Part shown: positions 8,563-17,221 of the stretch, one piece after another
Numbering within the stretch: the first letter of the stretch is position 1
Layout: each line of letters begins with the position of its first letter
NCBI GenBank assembly: GCA_026125665.1
Contig: JAHCKS010000026.1
Location: 1-57,843, forward strand
Length of the DNA: 57,843 bases
Reading direction: 5' to 3'
From: Rubrivivax sp.
GTDB lineage: Bacteria > Pseudomonadota > Gammaproteobacteria > Burkholderiales > Burkholderiaceae_C
Position numbers and translations under genes: made by a program
The notes under the pieces: generated by a model
Database searches by the model: none
Told to the model about the DNA's origin: nothing
The model's input: the letters and a program-made list of their open reading frames with translations, nothing else

Positions 8563-9729
8563 TCAAAACCGCCTCGTCAGGCCGATCTGTGCCGAGTACG
8601 CGCGGAACGGCGCCAGGCCCTGCGAGCCGTTGCCGTCCCAGGCCCAGCGGCCGCGCTGCTCGTAGGCCTCGACCTTGCCGTCGATGGTCCAGTCGCGGTC
8701 CACGGCCAGCGCCGCGCCGAGGCCGAGTGCGACGGCACCGAACGACGACAGGCGCTGGTCCAGCGAGATGTAGCGCGGCGGGTTGTTGCGGTCGTAGCCC
8801 ACCGGGAACGGCTCGCCGAGCACCGGGTCGTAGCGCGGCGCGAGGTAGAAGTCGGCTGCCGTCTGCGTGTACAGGCGCAGCGCCGGCAGCAGCCTCACGC
8901 TGTCGCTCACCGGCACCACCCACTCCGCCTGCACCGTGTGCGACTGCACGCCGAAGCTGTCCTGCGTGGCCCGCCAGCTGCTGCGCATCGTCGTGCCGCC
9001 GCCGGTGAAGTGGTGGTTCCAGCGCAGCATCAGCACCGTCTGGCGGCGCTCGCGCGGGCGCTCGTCGAGCACCTTGTACGGGTCGCTGTAGTAGCCGCGG
9101 CCGTCGCTGTAGGCGATGCTCGCCTGCAGGATGTCGGTGCGCGAGGCCACCTTGGTGATGGCGAGCGAAAGCTGCTGCGTGCGCCGCGTCTCGTCGTTGA
9201 CGACGTCGTTCACCGGGTTGATGCGGTCGTCGGAAGTGCCGAGGCCGAGCGCCACCTCGGTGTTCTGGTCCTCGCTCGACCAGCGCAGGTCGAACGACGC
9301 GGCCATCGAGCGGTAGTCGCGCTCGGTCGAGCCGGCGACGCCCGCGCCGACGGCCACGCGGTGCAGGTAGTGCATGACGCGCACCTCGCCGGCCGTGCGC
9401 TTCTCGGTCATGCGCGAGGCGCCGGAGACGGCCGTGTGGTAGCGCGGCGTGGCGCCCGAGACGCTGTCGGCCACCAGCGTGCCGTTGAGCCACCAGTCGT
9501 CGCTGACGAGCGGCGCCACCACCTGGAACGCCGGCGAGACGACGCTGATGCGGTCCAGCCCCGGCTGCGAGTCCTTGTAGGTGAGCGTGCGCAGCGTCAC
9601 CGAGGCCGCATCGGGCTTGCCCTCCGCGCGTGCCGTCGTGGCGACGACGCCGGGCAGCAGCATCGCCGCGGCGACGATCGAGCCCACGGCGGTGCGGCGC
9701 GTGCGCGACGCGCCGCCTCCTTCGGGCAT
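8563..9729 (-). CDS. DUF3570 outer-membrane beta-barrel-like protein with FMN-attachment motif
   Basis: 388 residues. A signal peptide (basic SRTRR, then a hydrophobic AVGSIVAAAMLLPGVVA) ends near residue 35. The rest is a series of alternating amphipathic strands with many aromatic residues and ends in ...IGLTRRF, the terminal Phe typical of outer-membrane barrels. Residues 88-94 read DSVSGAT (9448-9468), matching the D-x-x-[ST]-G-A-[ST] pattern that ApbE flavinylates in NqrC/RnfG-type proteins. A second, weaker copy, AVSGAS, follows at residues 100-105. The ApbE gene is immediately downstream and the DUF4266 gene immediately upstream. Flavinylation here is inference, but motif plus neighbour make it a direct prediction. 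Confidence 0.85.
   Translation of the reverse strand: MPEGGGASRTRRTAVGSIVAAAMLLPGVVATTARAEGKPDAASVTLRTLTYKDSQPGLDRISVVSPAFQVVAPLVSDDWWLNGTLVADSVSGATPRYHTAVSGASRMTEKRTAGEVRVMHYLHRVAVGAGVAGSTERDYRSMAASFDLRWSSEDQNTEVALGLGTSDDRINPVNDVVNDETRRTQQLSLAITKVASRTDILQASIAYSDGRGYYSDPYKVLDERPRERRQTVLMLRWNHHFTGGGTTMRSSWRATQDSFGVQSHTVQAEWVVPVSDSVRLLPALRLYTQTAADFYLAPRYDPVLGEPFPVGYDRNNPPRYISLDQRLSSFGAVALGLGAALAVDRDWTIDGKVEAYEQRGRWAWDGNGSQGLAPFRAYSAQIGLTRRF
9448..9468 (-). other. Predicted FMN-attachment motif DSVSGAT in DUF3570
   Basis: These seven codons encode Asp-Ser-Val-Ser-Gly-Ala-Thr. The terminal Thr (Thr94) would be the acceptor for phosphoester-linked FMN by analogy with NqrC and RnfG. The acceptor protein and the transferase are adjacent genes. 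Confidence 0.6.
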
Positions 9730-9748
9730 GCCGCCTTCGCCATCCTCT

Positions 9749-9970
9749 TCAGTTGCAGCCACAACCACCCCCGCCGACGCCGTAGCCGCCGGAGGCGGCC
9801 TCCTTGCTCTCGTACACCTGCTGGTCCAGCCGCGTGGCGAGCGGGTTCCACGACATCGCCATCTCGGGCCGCGCGATGAACGACTTGTCCCATGCGGCCG
9901 GGCCCGTCGGCCCGGCACAGCCGCCGAGCAGGCCGAGCGCGGCGAGCGCCGGCGGCGGCCAGTGCGCCAG
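9749..9970 (-). CDS. DUF4266 small Cys/Gly-tailed lipoprotein, start codon unresolved
   Basis: The frame reads a lipoprotein-type leader (ALAALGLLGGC, lipobox LGGC), then AWDKSFIARPEMAMSWNPL, YESKEAASGGYG and the terminal VGGGGCGCN. The C-terminal SKEAASGGYG...GGGCGCN pattern is the hallmark of DUF4266. Between the in-frame stop of the upstream thioredoxin (10013-10015) and the lipobox there is no ATG, GTG or TTG. The coordinate given uses a CTG at 9970; initiation could also be coupled or non-canonical, or a base may be wrong. It lies between thioredoxin and DUF3570. Predicted location is the periplasmic side of a membrane, with two closely spaced cysteines available for thioredoxin or metal. 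Confidence 0.7.
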   Translation of the reverse strand: MAHWPPPALAALGLLGGCAGPTGPAAWDKSFIARPEMAMSWNPLATRLDQQVYESKEAASGGYGVGGGGCGCN

Positions 9971-10012
9971 CGCCGCCTCGCCGCCGCGGCGGGCGAACCA
10001 CCTGCGCCGCGC

Positions 10013-10633
10013 TCACGGGGCGGCCCGGGGCTGCGCCACCATGGCGCCGCCGGTCAGCGCCGCGGTGGCGCGCAGCGCCTCGGCGATCGAGGCTTCGAGC
10101 TGCTCGCGGTCGCGCGCCGTGAAGCCGGCGTGCACCAGCAGCACCTTGCCCTGCGCGTCGATCAGCATCGAGGTCGGCATCGTCTTCACGTCCACCGACT
10201 TGGCGAACGCGCCTTCGCGGTCGAAGACGACGGAGAACGCTGCCGGGTGGCTGGCGAGGAAACGCTCGGCGTCGCTGCGCTTCGCGTCGACGCTGACGGC
10301 GACGATGCGCAGCCCCTGCGGGCCGAACCTGGCGTGCATCTCGTTCATCCACGGAAACGACTGCCGGCACGGCGCGCACCACGAGGCCCAGAAGTCGACG
10401 TAGGTCAGCCGCGCGCGCCCGGCCACCAGCGGCTGCGGCCCGGCGGCGGAGTCGAGCCAGCGCTGCGGCAGCGTCTCGCCCACCTGCACTGCGCCGGCCG
10501 GCACGGCGGCCACGGCGAGCAGCAGCGTCGCGGCGGCGGCCAGGCGCCGGCGCATCGCGGCGGCGGGGCGACCCGGTTGCCGGGGCGTTGCGAAGAGGCA
10601 CGTGGCCAGGCACACGCGCGGGGGTTCGTTCAT
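10013..10633 (-). CDS. TlpA-like periplasmic thioredoxin
   Basis: 206 residues from the ATG at 10633, preceded by AGGAGG eight bases upstream. The N-terminus has a long leader whose hydrophobic core (LAAAATLLLAVAAVPAGA) ends near residue 48. The domain is a TlpA/ResA-type thioredoxin: YVDFWASWCAPCRQSFPWM contains the CAPC active site, and VKTMPTSMLID supplies the cis-proline loop. The product should be a periplasmic disulfide reductase. It heads the operon with DUF4266, DUF3570 and ApbE. Its substrate may be the terminal Cys-Gly-Cys of the DUF4266 protein (inference). The stop codon is followed at once by the DUF4266 frame. Confidence 0.87.
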   Translation of the reverse strand: MNEPPRVCLATCLFATPRQPGRPAAAMRRRLAAAATLLLAVAAVPAGAVQVGETLPQRWLDSAAGPQPLVAGRARLTYVDFWASWCAPCRQSFPWMNEMHARFGPQGLRIVAVSVDAKRSDAERFLASHPAAFSVVFDREGAFAKSVDVKTMPTSMLIDAQGKVLLVHAGFTARDREQLEASIAEALRATAALTGGAMVAQPRAAP

Positions 10634-11163
10634 CGGGTGTCCTCCTGCCGGCCGCGCCGCGCGGGAGGCGCGGGCTTCGGCGTGACGAGATCGGGTGGAT
10701 GCCGGGCCGGATGCCGGCGGGATGCGGGCGCGATGCTGCCGCCCCGCCAAACGCCCGACCTATAGCGAATGCGTCGCCTGTGACAGGTCGCATGCCGCGA
10801 AAGGGGCGCCGCAGGCGCGCCGCCGCGCGCCGCGGCTGCGAGTGCCGCGTGCGTGCCGGCACGCCAGCGCGGTGCGGTGCGGCGGTGTTGGCGCGCGACA
10901 CGTGTGCGCTGCGTCAGTCACACGCCGTTGCGGGGAACCGCGTGCCGTGCGGCCGGTCGCGCTCGAGCGTTCCCATCTGTTTCCGTGGCGCGCCGGCTCG
11001 CGGCAACGTCGTGCGCAGCGCCTCGGCCACGCCGTGCCGATGGTGGCTCGCAGCGGCCGGGCAGGGCGCGAGAACGCTGCCCGCGCAGACGCAACTGTGT
11101 CGAGGTCTCAACACGCGGTTGCAAGTCGCCTTGCACCTGCTCGCGAGACTGGCTGCATGCACG

Positions 11164-11181
11164 CGGGCCATCGGTGGCCCG
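11164..11181 (+). promoter_or_regulatory. Short perfect hairpin in the leader of the dihaem lipoprotein gene
   Basis: CGGGCCA-TCGG-TGGCCCG forms a 7-bp stem with a tetraloop, 27 bases before the ATG. It may stabilise the leader or affect initiation. The rest of the 575-bp divergent gap (10634-11208) should hold promoters for both operons; no confident -35/-10 pair was identified. Confidence 0.4.
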
Positions 11182-11208
11182 TCGTCGATGGAAGGACCAG
11201 GAGGCCGC

Positions 11209-13587
11209 ATGCCCAAGAAGATTCGTGCCGCGACACGTTCGACCGCCCCGCTCGGCCCGCCTGGCGCCCGGCACGCGCCACGGCGGCGCGTGCCTTTGCT
11301 GCTCACGGCCCTGGCGGGTGCGGCGCTGCTCGCCGCCTGCGGCATCGACGGCGACGACAGCGGCTCCGGCCGCGCACGCCCCGCGGCCACCAGCGCCTGC
11401 ACCACGGCACCGGCGCTCTTCACGAGCTCGGTGTGGGCCAGCTTCGAGGAGACCTGCACCACATGCCACCTGCCGGGCGGCATCGCCGGCGGCTCGGCGC
11501 TCGTCTTCGCCCTCGGCGGCGACCCGATCGCCAACTACAACATCTTGCGCGACTACACGCTCGCCTACCCGGCGATGCTGCTGTCCAAGTCGATCGGCGA
11601 GCCGAACCACGGCGGCGGCAAGCCCTTCGTCGACGCCGGCTCGCAGCGCTACCGCGACCTCGAGTCGCTGATCCCGCAGATGACGGCGCAGTCGTGCGCC
11701 ACGCGCAGCGCCACCGCCGGCGGCAGCGAAGGCGGCGGCTTCTGGAAGGGCGTGGGCATGAGCAGCGACGCTGCCGTGCTGGCCAAGGCGGCGGTGCTCT
11801 TCGCTGGGCGCAACCCGAGCGGCGCCGAGAGCGCGGCCGTCGCATCGGGTGGCACCGCCGCGCTGCGCGACACGATCCGCGGCTACATGCAGGGCCCGGC
11901 GTTCGAGCGCTTCCTCGACGACGTCGGCGACACGCACTTCCTGAGCCCGGGTGCCATCGCGCGCGGCAACGGCGGCTACAACGCCGCCGACTGGCCGAGC
12001 GCCGGCAGCGTGCTCGGCGCCACCGGCGTGACGCAGGCCGACAACGCGACGATCAACCGCTTCCAGGCCAGCGTGCGCCGCGAAGGCGTCGAGCTGATGA
12101 AGCACATCGTGCGCAGCGAGCGGCCGTACACCGAGATCGTCAGCGCCAACTACACGGTCGTCAACGGCCTGCTGGCGCGGCTGCTCAACGCCACCGTCGA
12201 GGGGGCCTTCGTCAACCCCGACGACGACAACGAGTGGCGCCCGGCGACGCTGCCCGACCAGCGCCTGGGCGGCGTGCGCGAGCACGCCGGCGTGCTGTCG
12301 ACGCAGGCCTGGCTGTCGCGCTTCCCGACCACCGACACCAACCGCAACCGGCACCGCGTGAACATGCTCTACAAGCAGTTCCTCGCCACCGATGCCACGG
12401 CGCTGGCGGTGCGGCCGCTGGAGAACCCCGCCACGTTCCGCGTGCCGACGGTGGAGAACCCGGCCTGCGCGGCGTGCCACAACACCATCGACGCGGTGGC
12501 CGCCGGCTTCCAGAACTGGAACGAGGCCAACCGCTACCTCTCGGTGCGCACCAACGGCATCGACCACGCGCTGCCGCAGAGCTACCGCTCGAACAACTAC
12601 CCGCGCGACAGCGGCAACATGGCCTTCTTCCGGCTCGGCGACAACTGGTTCCGCGACGGCAAGGAGCCCGCCTACGGCGCGACGCTGATGCCCGGCGGCT
12701 TCACCGGCAACAGGACGGCGCTGAAGTGGCTGGGCGAGCAGGTGGCCGCCGACTCGCGCTTCGCGCTCGGCGCGGTGCACTTCTGGTACGAGGGCCTTGT
12801 TGGCCGCCCGGCGCTGAAGCCGCCGCTGGACTCCGCCTCGCCGCAGTTCGCCGCGCAGCTGGCCGCCTACAACGCGCAGAACGAGGAGCTCCGCACGCTG
12901 GCCACGCGTTTCGCCGCGGGCAACGGCCGCGGTGCGTACAACGTCAAGGACCTGCTGGTCGAGCTGATGCTGAGCCCGCTGACACGGGCCGAGAAGGCGG
13001 CCGACGCGGCCACGCGCGCCGGCGAGCTGCACGACCTGGGCAGCATGACGATGCTCTCGCCCGCGCAGCTCAACCGCAAGCTCACCGGCCTGGTGGGGCA
13101 GGGCTGGAACGAGTTCAACAACCCGTACGCCGGCTGGGCGCTGAACTACGGCGACTTCGACGGCATCTCGCGCACGACGAAGGCGCAGTCGCACACGATG
13201 ATGCAGACGATCACCATCGACCGGATGCTCTCGGTGCGCAGCTGCACCTTCGCGCGCGACGACTTCGTGAAGCCGGCGGGCGAGCGGCTGCTGTTTCCCG
13301 GCGTGACGCTGCAGGACACGCCGGCCAGCGCCGCGGGCCTGGCGGCCATCACGGCCAACGTGCGCCACCTGCACAAGTGGCTGTGGAAGGAGGACGTGCC
13401 GGAGAACGACCCCGAGGTGCAGCGCACGCTGAAGCTGTTCACCGACACCTGGGCCGAACGCGCCGCGGCGCCCGCCCGGCCCGTGAACTGCGCCTTCAAC
13501 AACGGCAACGACCCCACCTACAGCGGCCGTGCCTGGGCCGCGGTGCTGGCCTACATGCTCGGCGACGTGAAGTTCCTCTACGAGTGA
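11209..13587 (+). CDS. Dihaem c-type cytochrome lipoprotein, uncharacterised family
   Basis: 792 residues. The start ATG at 11209 is preceded by CAGGAGG; a second ATG 21 bases upstream is possible. The leader ends in a lipobox (LLAAC, Cys44). Two haem c sites are visible: CTTCH at residues 83-87 and CAACH at residues 420-424, far apart. The large region between and after them is helical (for example SERPYTEIVSANYTVVNGLLAR, trimmed here to the recognisable YTEIVSANYTVVN) and resembles PSD/DUF1588/1592-type cytochromes in layout, although I cannot assign a family. It is followed by a Tat-exported DUF1501 gene after 58 bp, a pairing common for such cytochromes. Probable periplasmic electron-transfer or oxidase role; the substrate is unknown. 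Confidence 0.75.
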   Translation: MPKKIRAATRSTAPLGPPGARHAPRRRVPLLLTALAGAALLAACGIDGDDSGSGRARPAATSACTTAPALFTSSVWASFEETCTTCHLPGGIAGGSALVFALGGDPIANYNILRDYTLAYPAMLLSKSIGEPNHGGGKPFVDAGSQRYRDLESLIPQMTAQSCATRSATAGGSEGGGFWKGVGMSSDAAVLAKAAVLFAGRNPSGAESAAVASGGTAALRDTIRGYMQGPAFERFLDDVGDTHFLSPGAIARGNGGYNAADWPSAGSVLGATGVTQADNATINRFQASVRREGVELMKHIVRSERPYTEIVSANYTVVNGLLARLLNATVEGAFVNPDDDNEWRPATLPDQRLGGVREHAGVLSTQAWLSRFPTTDTNRNRHRVNMLYKQFLATDATALAVRPLENPATFRVPTVENPACAACHNTIDAVAAGFQNWNEANRYLSVRTNGIDHALPQSYRSNNYPRDSGNMAFFRLGDNWFRDGKEPAYGATLMPGGFTGNRTALKWLGEQVAADSRFALGAVHFWYEGLVGRPALKPPLDSASPQFAAQLAAYNAQNEELRTLATRFAAGNGRGAYNVKDLLVELMLSPLTRAEKAADAATRAGELHDLGSMTMLSPAQLNRKLTGLVGQGWNEFNNPYAGWALNYGDFDGISRTTKAQSHTMMQTITIDRMLSVRSCTFARDDFVKPAGERLLFPGVTLQDTPASAAGLAAITANVRHLHKWLWKEDVPENDPEVQRTLKLFTDTWAERAAAPARPVNCAFNNGNDPTYSGRAWAAVLAYMLGDVKFLYE

Positions 13588-13645
13588 ACGCCGGCCCGAC
13601 AGAGTGAACGCGGCAGCCACACCGCCATCCCCACGGAGTTCCACC

Positions 13646-14902
13646 ATGCAACGCAGAGAGTTCCTGTCGCTGGCCGCACGTGCCGGCGTCGCCATCGCCC
13701 CCTGGGCGCTGATCCCCGAGGCGCAGGCCCAGATGTACACCGGCCGCATCCTCGTCAACATCTATGCCGACGGCGGGCTGGACCAGAGCTCGTGGGCCGA
13801 CCCGCGCGAGAGCGACCGCACGCTGAACAACTACGCCGCCGCCGGCACGCCGGCCGGCGTGGCCGGCAGCATTCGCTTCGCGCCGATGGGCAACAACGCG
13901 GCGTTCTTCGGCGCGCACTTCCGCAACATGCTCGTCATCAACGGCGTGCACAGCGAAACCAACGACCACGGCGCGGGTGCCCGGGCCCATGCCGTGGGCC
14001 GGCTGGACATGGGCTACCCGAACATCTCCGAGCTCTTCGCCGCCACCTACGGCAAGGGGCTGCCGATGGCCTGGCTGGCGAGCGGCGGCTACCGCACCGG
14101 CGTCGGCCTGATGGCACCGACGCCGGTGCCCGACGCGAACTCGTTCCGCGCGCTGAGCCAGCCCAACGCCGCCTCGGCAACGAACGACTTCATGAAGCAG
14201 GCCGACGTGAGCCGCACGCAGGCCGTGCGCGCCGAGCGCATGCGTGCGATGCTGGCCCGCGGCGACCTGCTGCCGCGCCAGAAGGTGGCGGTGCAGGAGT
14301 TCATCGACGCGGCCGACTCGCGTGCGCTGCTGCAGCGCGTGGCCGCCGCCACGCCGGCCAACTTCGACCCCTTCCAGCAGGCGCACATCGCGCTCATCGC
14401 CGCTCAGATCGGCCTGACGACGACGGTGCAGCTTTCCACCGGCGGCTTCGACACGCACAGCAACCACGACAACGGCATGGCGAACGCGCTGCCGCGGCTG
14501 ACCAACCTGGTGGACTACGTGTGGCAGAAGAGCGCCGAGATGGGCCTGGCCAACCGGCTCTTCGTGCGCATCTTCTCCGAGTTCGGCCGCACGCCGCTGA
14601 ACAGCGGCAACGGCAAGGACCATCACGAGGTGGGCACGCAGATCCTGATGGAGGCCAACGCGCCGTGGGGCAACCGCGTCTTCGGCCAGAGCGGGCCCAG
14701 GCACCAGGCGGTGAAGATCTCCCCCACCACCGGGCGCGAGGACGCTGCCGGCTTCGTCATCCGGCCGCGCCACATCCACGCGGCGCTGCGCAGCTACCTC
14801 GGCATCCAGACCACCGACCCGCGCTTCGACCTCAAGGTGCCGGCGGGCGAGCTGTTCGACTTCTTCAACCCGGCGTTGAACACGGGGTACGCGACGATGT
14901 AG
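13646..14902 (+). CDS. DUF1501 family Tat-exported protein
   Basis: 418 residues. MQRREFLSLAARAGVAIAPWA is a clear twin-arginine signal. The mature part shows the DUF1501 (sulfatase-like alkaline-phosphatase fold) pattern: ILVNIYADGGLDQSSW at the start, NDHGAGARAH, TTTVQLSTGGFDTHSNHDN, VRIFSEFGRTPLNSGNGKDH. The acidic and histidine residues in these blocks are candidate metal ligands. Family members often neighbour haem-containing DUF1588/1592-type proteins and their reaction is unknown. Here it follows the dihaem lipoprotein gene, and the two probably form an exported complex or pathway. Confidence 0.85.
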   Translation: MQRREFLSLAARAGVAIAPWALIPEAQAQMYTGRILVNIYADGGLDQSSWADPRESDRTLNNYAAAGTPAGVAGSIRFAPMGNNAAFFGAHFRNMLVINGVHSETNDHGAGARAHAVGRLDMGYPNISELFAATYGKGLPMAWLASGGYRTGVGLMAPTPVPDANSFRALSQPNAASATNDFMKQADVSRTQAVRAERMRAMLARGDLLPRQKVAVQEFIDAADSRALLQRVAAATPANFDPFQQAHIALIAAQIGLTTTVQLSTGGFDTHSNHDNGMANALPRLTNLVDYVWQKSAEMGLANRLFVRIFSEFGRTPLNSGNGKDHHEVGTQILMEANAPWGNRVFGQSGPRHQAVKISPTTGREDAAGFVIRPRHIHAALRSYLGIQTTDPRFDLKVPAGELFDFFNPALNTGYATM

Positions 14903-14951
14903 CGCGAGCCGTCTCCCGCGAGGGCGAGAGGGCCGGCGCGGGGCAGCCGCG

Positions 14952-16858
14952 TCAGCGCGGCATCACGTCGAAGGCCACCGTCAGCCGCTCGGCGTCGTCG
15001 TCGAACGGCAGCGTGCCGTGCCACAGGTACGACGGGAACAGCACGAGGCGGCCGACGCGCGGCTGCACGTGCCGTAGCGGCGCAAGGCCGAGGTCGCGGT
15101 CGGGCTGGCCGAATTGCAGCCAGCCGGCGTGGCCGCCGGCGTCACCGGCGGCCACCGACGGCGGCACGCTCACGTAGCAGGCCGAGCTGAGCCAGCCGTG
15201 CGGGTGCACGTGGTGCGTGTGGAAGCCGCCGCGCAAGAGGCGTGACGACCAGCTGTCGGTGAAGCGCCAGCCGCCGGAGCGCGCCTGCGCGGCGCGCGCG
15301 AGCAGCGGGTGCGTGGTGGGGTCGTCGACCGTGCCGTTGCGGGCCCGCTCGGCGAGCGCGTGCACCGTGCGCGTCACGGCCTCGGCGATGCGCTCACGCA
15401 AGGCGGCGACGAGCGGCAGCGCCGGCAGGTCGAACAGGTTGCCCAGCGTCTGCGTGCCGCCGCGCAGCGTCTGGTCCACCGGCGCTCGCCGGTCGTGGTG
15501 GTGCGCGTGCAGCTCCCCGGCCAGCGCGGCACAGAAGCCCGCCATGTCGGCGAAGCCGGGCGGCGGTTGGAGGTCGTGCACGAACACGAAGCGCTCGACG
15601 TCCAGCAGCCAGCCGGCGCGCGCGTCGCCGGCGAGCTGCCAGGCGAGCGCGCGCTGGGCCCACGCGTGCTGGTCGCGCGGCGCCAGCGTGCAGGCACGGT
15701 CGGCGGCGGCCAGCGCCTCGTCGACGCGGCCGGCGGCCAGCAGCGCCGCGGCGTGGTGTGCGTGCAGGTCGCCGTCCGCCGGCGCCAGCGCACGGCACGG
15801 GCGTGCGCGGCCAACGCTTCGTCGTGCCGCCCGAGGCGGCTCAGCGCGCGGCCGAGGCCGTCGTGGAAGCCGGCCGCGGCGGGCTCGCGCTGCAAGGCCT
15901 CGGCGAAGGCGGCGGCGGCATCGTCGTGGCGCTCGGCACGCGCCAGCATGTGGCCGCGCAGGCCGGGGCCGAGCGCCGAAGCCGGCTCGCCGGCTTCCAG
16001 CGCGCGCAGCTCGGCGTCGAAAGGCTCGTCGCCCAGCCGCCAGCGCAGCCGCGCCAGGTCGTAGTGCGCGAGCCGGTGCCGCGGCTCGGCGGCGATGGCG
16101 CGGCGATAGGCGGCCAGTGCTTCCTCGCCGCGGCCGAGCGCCTGCAGCACGTTGCCGTGGTTGTAGTGCGCGCCGGCGGCCGCTTCGCCCGCGCCGCGGC
16201 CGAGGCCGAGCGCCAGCGCCCGTTCGTGCGCCGCCAGCGCCTCGGCGTGGCGGCCCAGGCGGTGCAGCAGCACGCCGCGATTGTGGTGCAACGCCGGCTT
16301 GTCGGGCGCTTCGCGCAGCGCCGCATCGAGCGTGCGCAGTGCGTCCTCGAGCTGGCCGGCGTCCTCGTGCAGCCGGGCGGCCAGTTGCAGCATCGAGGCG
16401 CGCGGGCCGCCGGGCAGCGACAGCGCCGCCTGCAGCGCGCTGGCGGCCTCGGCGGCGCGCCCTGCGCGGTGCAGCACGCGCGCGCGGTTGTAGTGCGCCT
16501 CGGTGTAGCCGGGCGCCAGCGCGATGGCGCGCGCGAAGGCGGCGAGGGCTTCCTCGATCTTCTCGGCGCGGCCGGTGCGCGCGAGCAGGTTGCCGAGGTT
16601 GTTCCACACCGCCGGCTGCGCCTCGTGCGCGGCGAGCGAGCGGCGCCACCAGGTTTCGGCGGCGGTGTCGTCGCCGCCGGTGCGGGCGAACTCGCCCAGC
16701 CAGCGCAGCGCCTCGGGCTGGCCGGGCACGAGCGCGAGCGCGGCCTGCACGGCGGCCGTGGCGCCGGCGAGGTCGCCGCGGCGCCGCGCGACCTCGCCTT
16801 CGCGCATGCGTTCGGCGAAGGCGGCGGCGGTGTGGGCGGCGACCATGGCGGCACGCAT
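14952..16858 (-). CDS. TPR protein with C-terminal 2OG-Fe(II) oxygenase domain, one frame break
   Basis: From the ATG at 16858 (ATG at 16846 is also possible) the protein holds about ten TPR units (patterns such as AVWNNLGNLLARTGR and ALHHNRGVLLHRLGRHAEAL). Near 15795 the frame shifts by one base: ALAAHARAV in one frame continues as ALAPADGDLHAHHAAALL in the next. The C-terminal domain is a putative 2OG-Fe(II) oxygenase (PF13759-like): GGFHTHHVHPHGWLSSACYV, then LVLFPSYLWHGTLPF and ERLTVAFDVMP, which give the His ligands and the 2OG arginine. The role may be hydroxylation of a protein bound by the TPRs. A missing base in the read is as likely as real inactivation. Confidence 0.75.
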
Positions 16859-16973
16859 TGTGAGGGTGCCGAAGCGCAGAGCCGGCCTCGAACCTGAACA
16901 CGGCGCAAGGTGGAGAAGCCGCTCCGATGGGCGAGGACAGAGCCCGAGACGAAGGAGCAGACAGCTTGAGCCG

Positions 16974-17190
16974 CAGCAGGCCGGCGGCATCGGCAGGCGC
17001 GCATCGTTGCGCCCGCGGCACCTCCTTGCTCTTCACCTCGCGCGGCTGCACATGCTGCTCCTGCACGCGCCGGACGAGGTCCTCGTCACCGAGTCAGATT
17101 TGCTGCCGCAGCGCCTGCGGCCAGAGTCCCACGTCGCATGCGGCGGCCACCAGCTCGGCGTATCGGCGCGCTGCGCGGTGCGCAGACCTG
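16974..17190 (-). pseudogene. REP-associated tyrosine transposase (RAYT/Y1) C-terminal relic
   Basis: On the minus strand the frame reads RRYAELVAAACDVGLWPQAL-RQQI, then an in-frame TGA at 17094-17096, then LGDEDLVRRVQEQHV and EVPRAQRCAPADAAGLL. The order LW..LR.Q[ILV]-[YF]LGDE..V.R-[...]-E[VI]P..QR is the C-terminal signature of RAYT transposases. The N-terminal HUH catalytic part is missing. A GGGGTCAGGTCC stretch (17191-17215, minus strand) flanks it. The remaining sequence from 16859 to 16973 has nothing recognisable. Confidence 0.6.
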
Positions 17191-17221
17191 ACCAGGACCT
17201 GACCCCGATTCCCTGTCGAAC

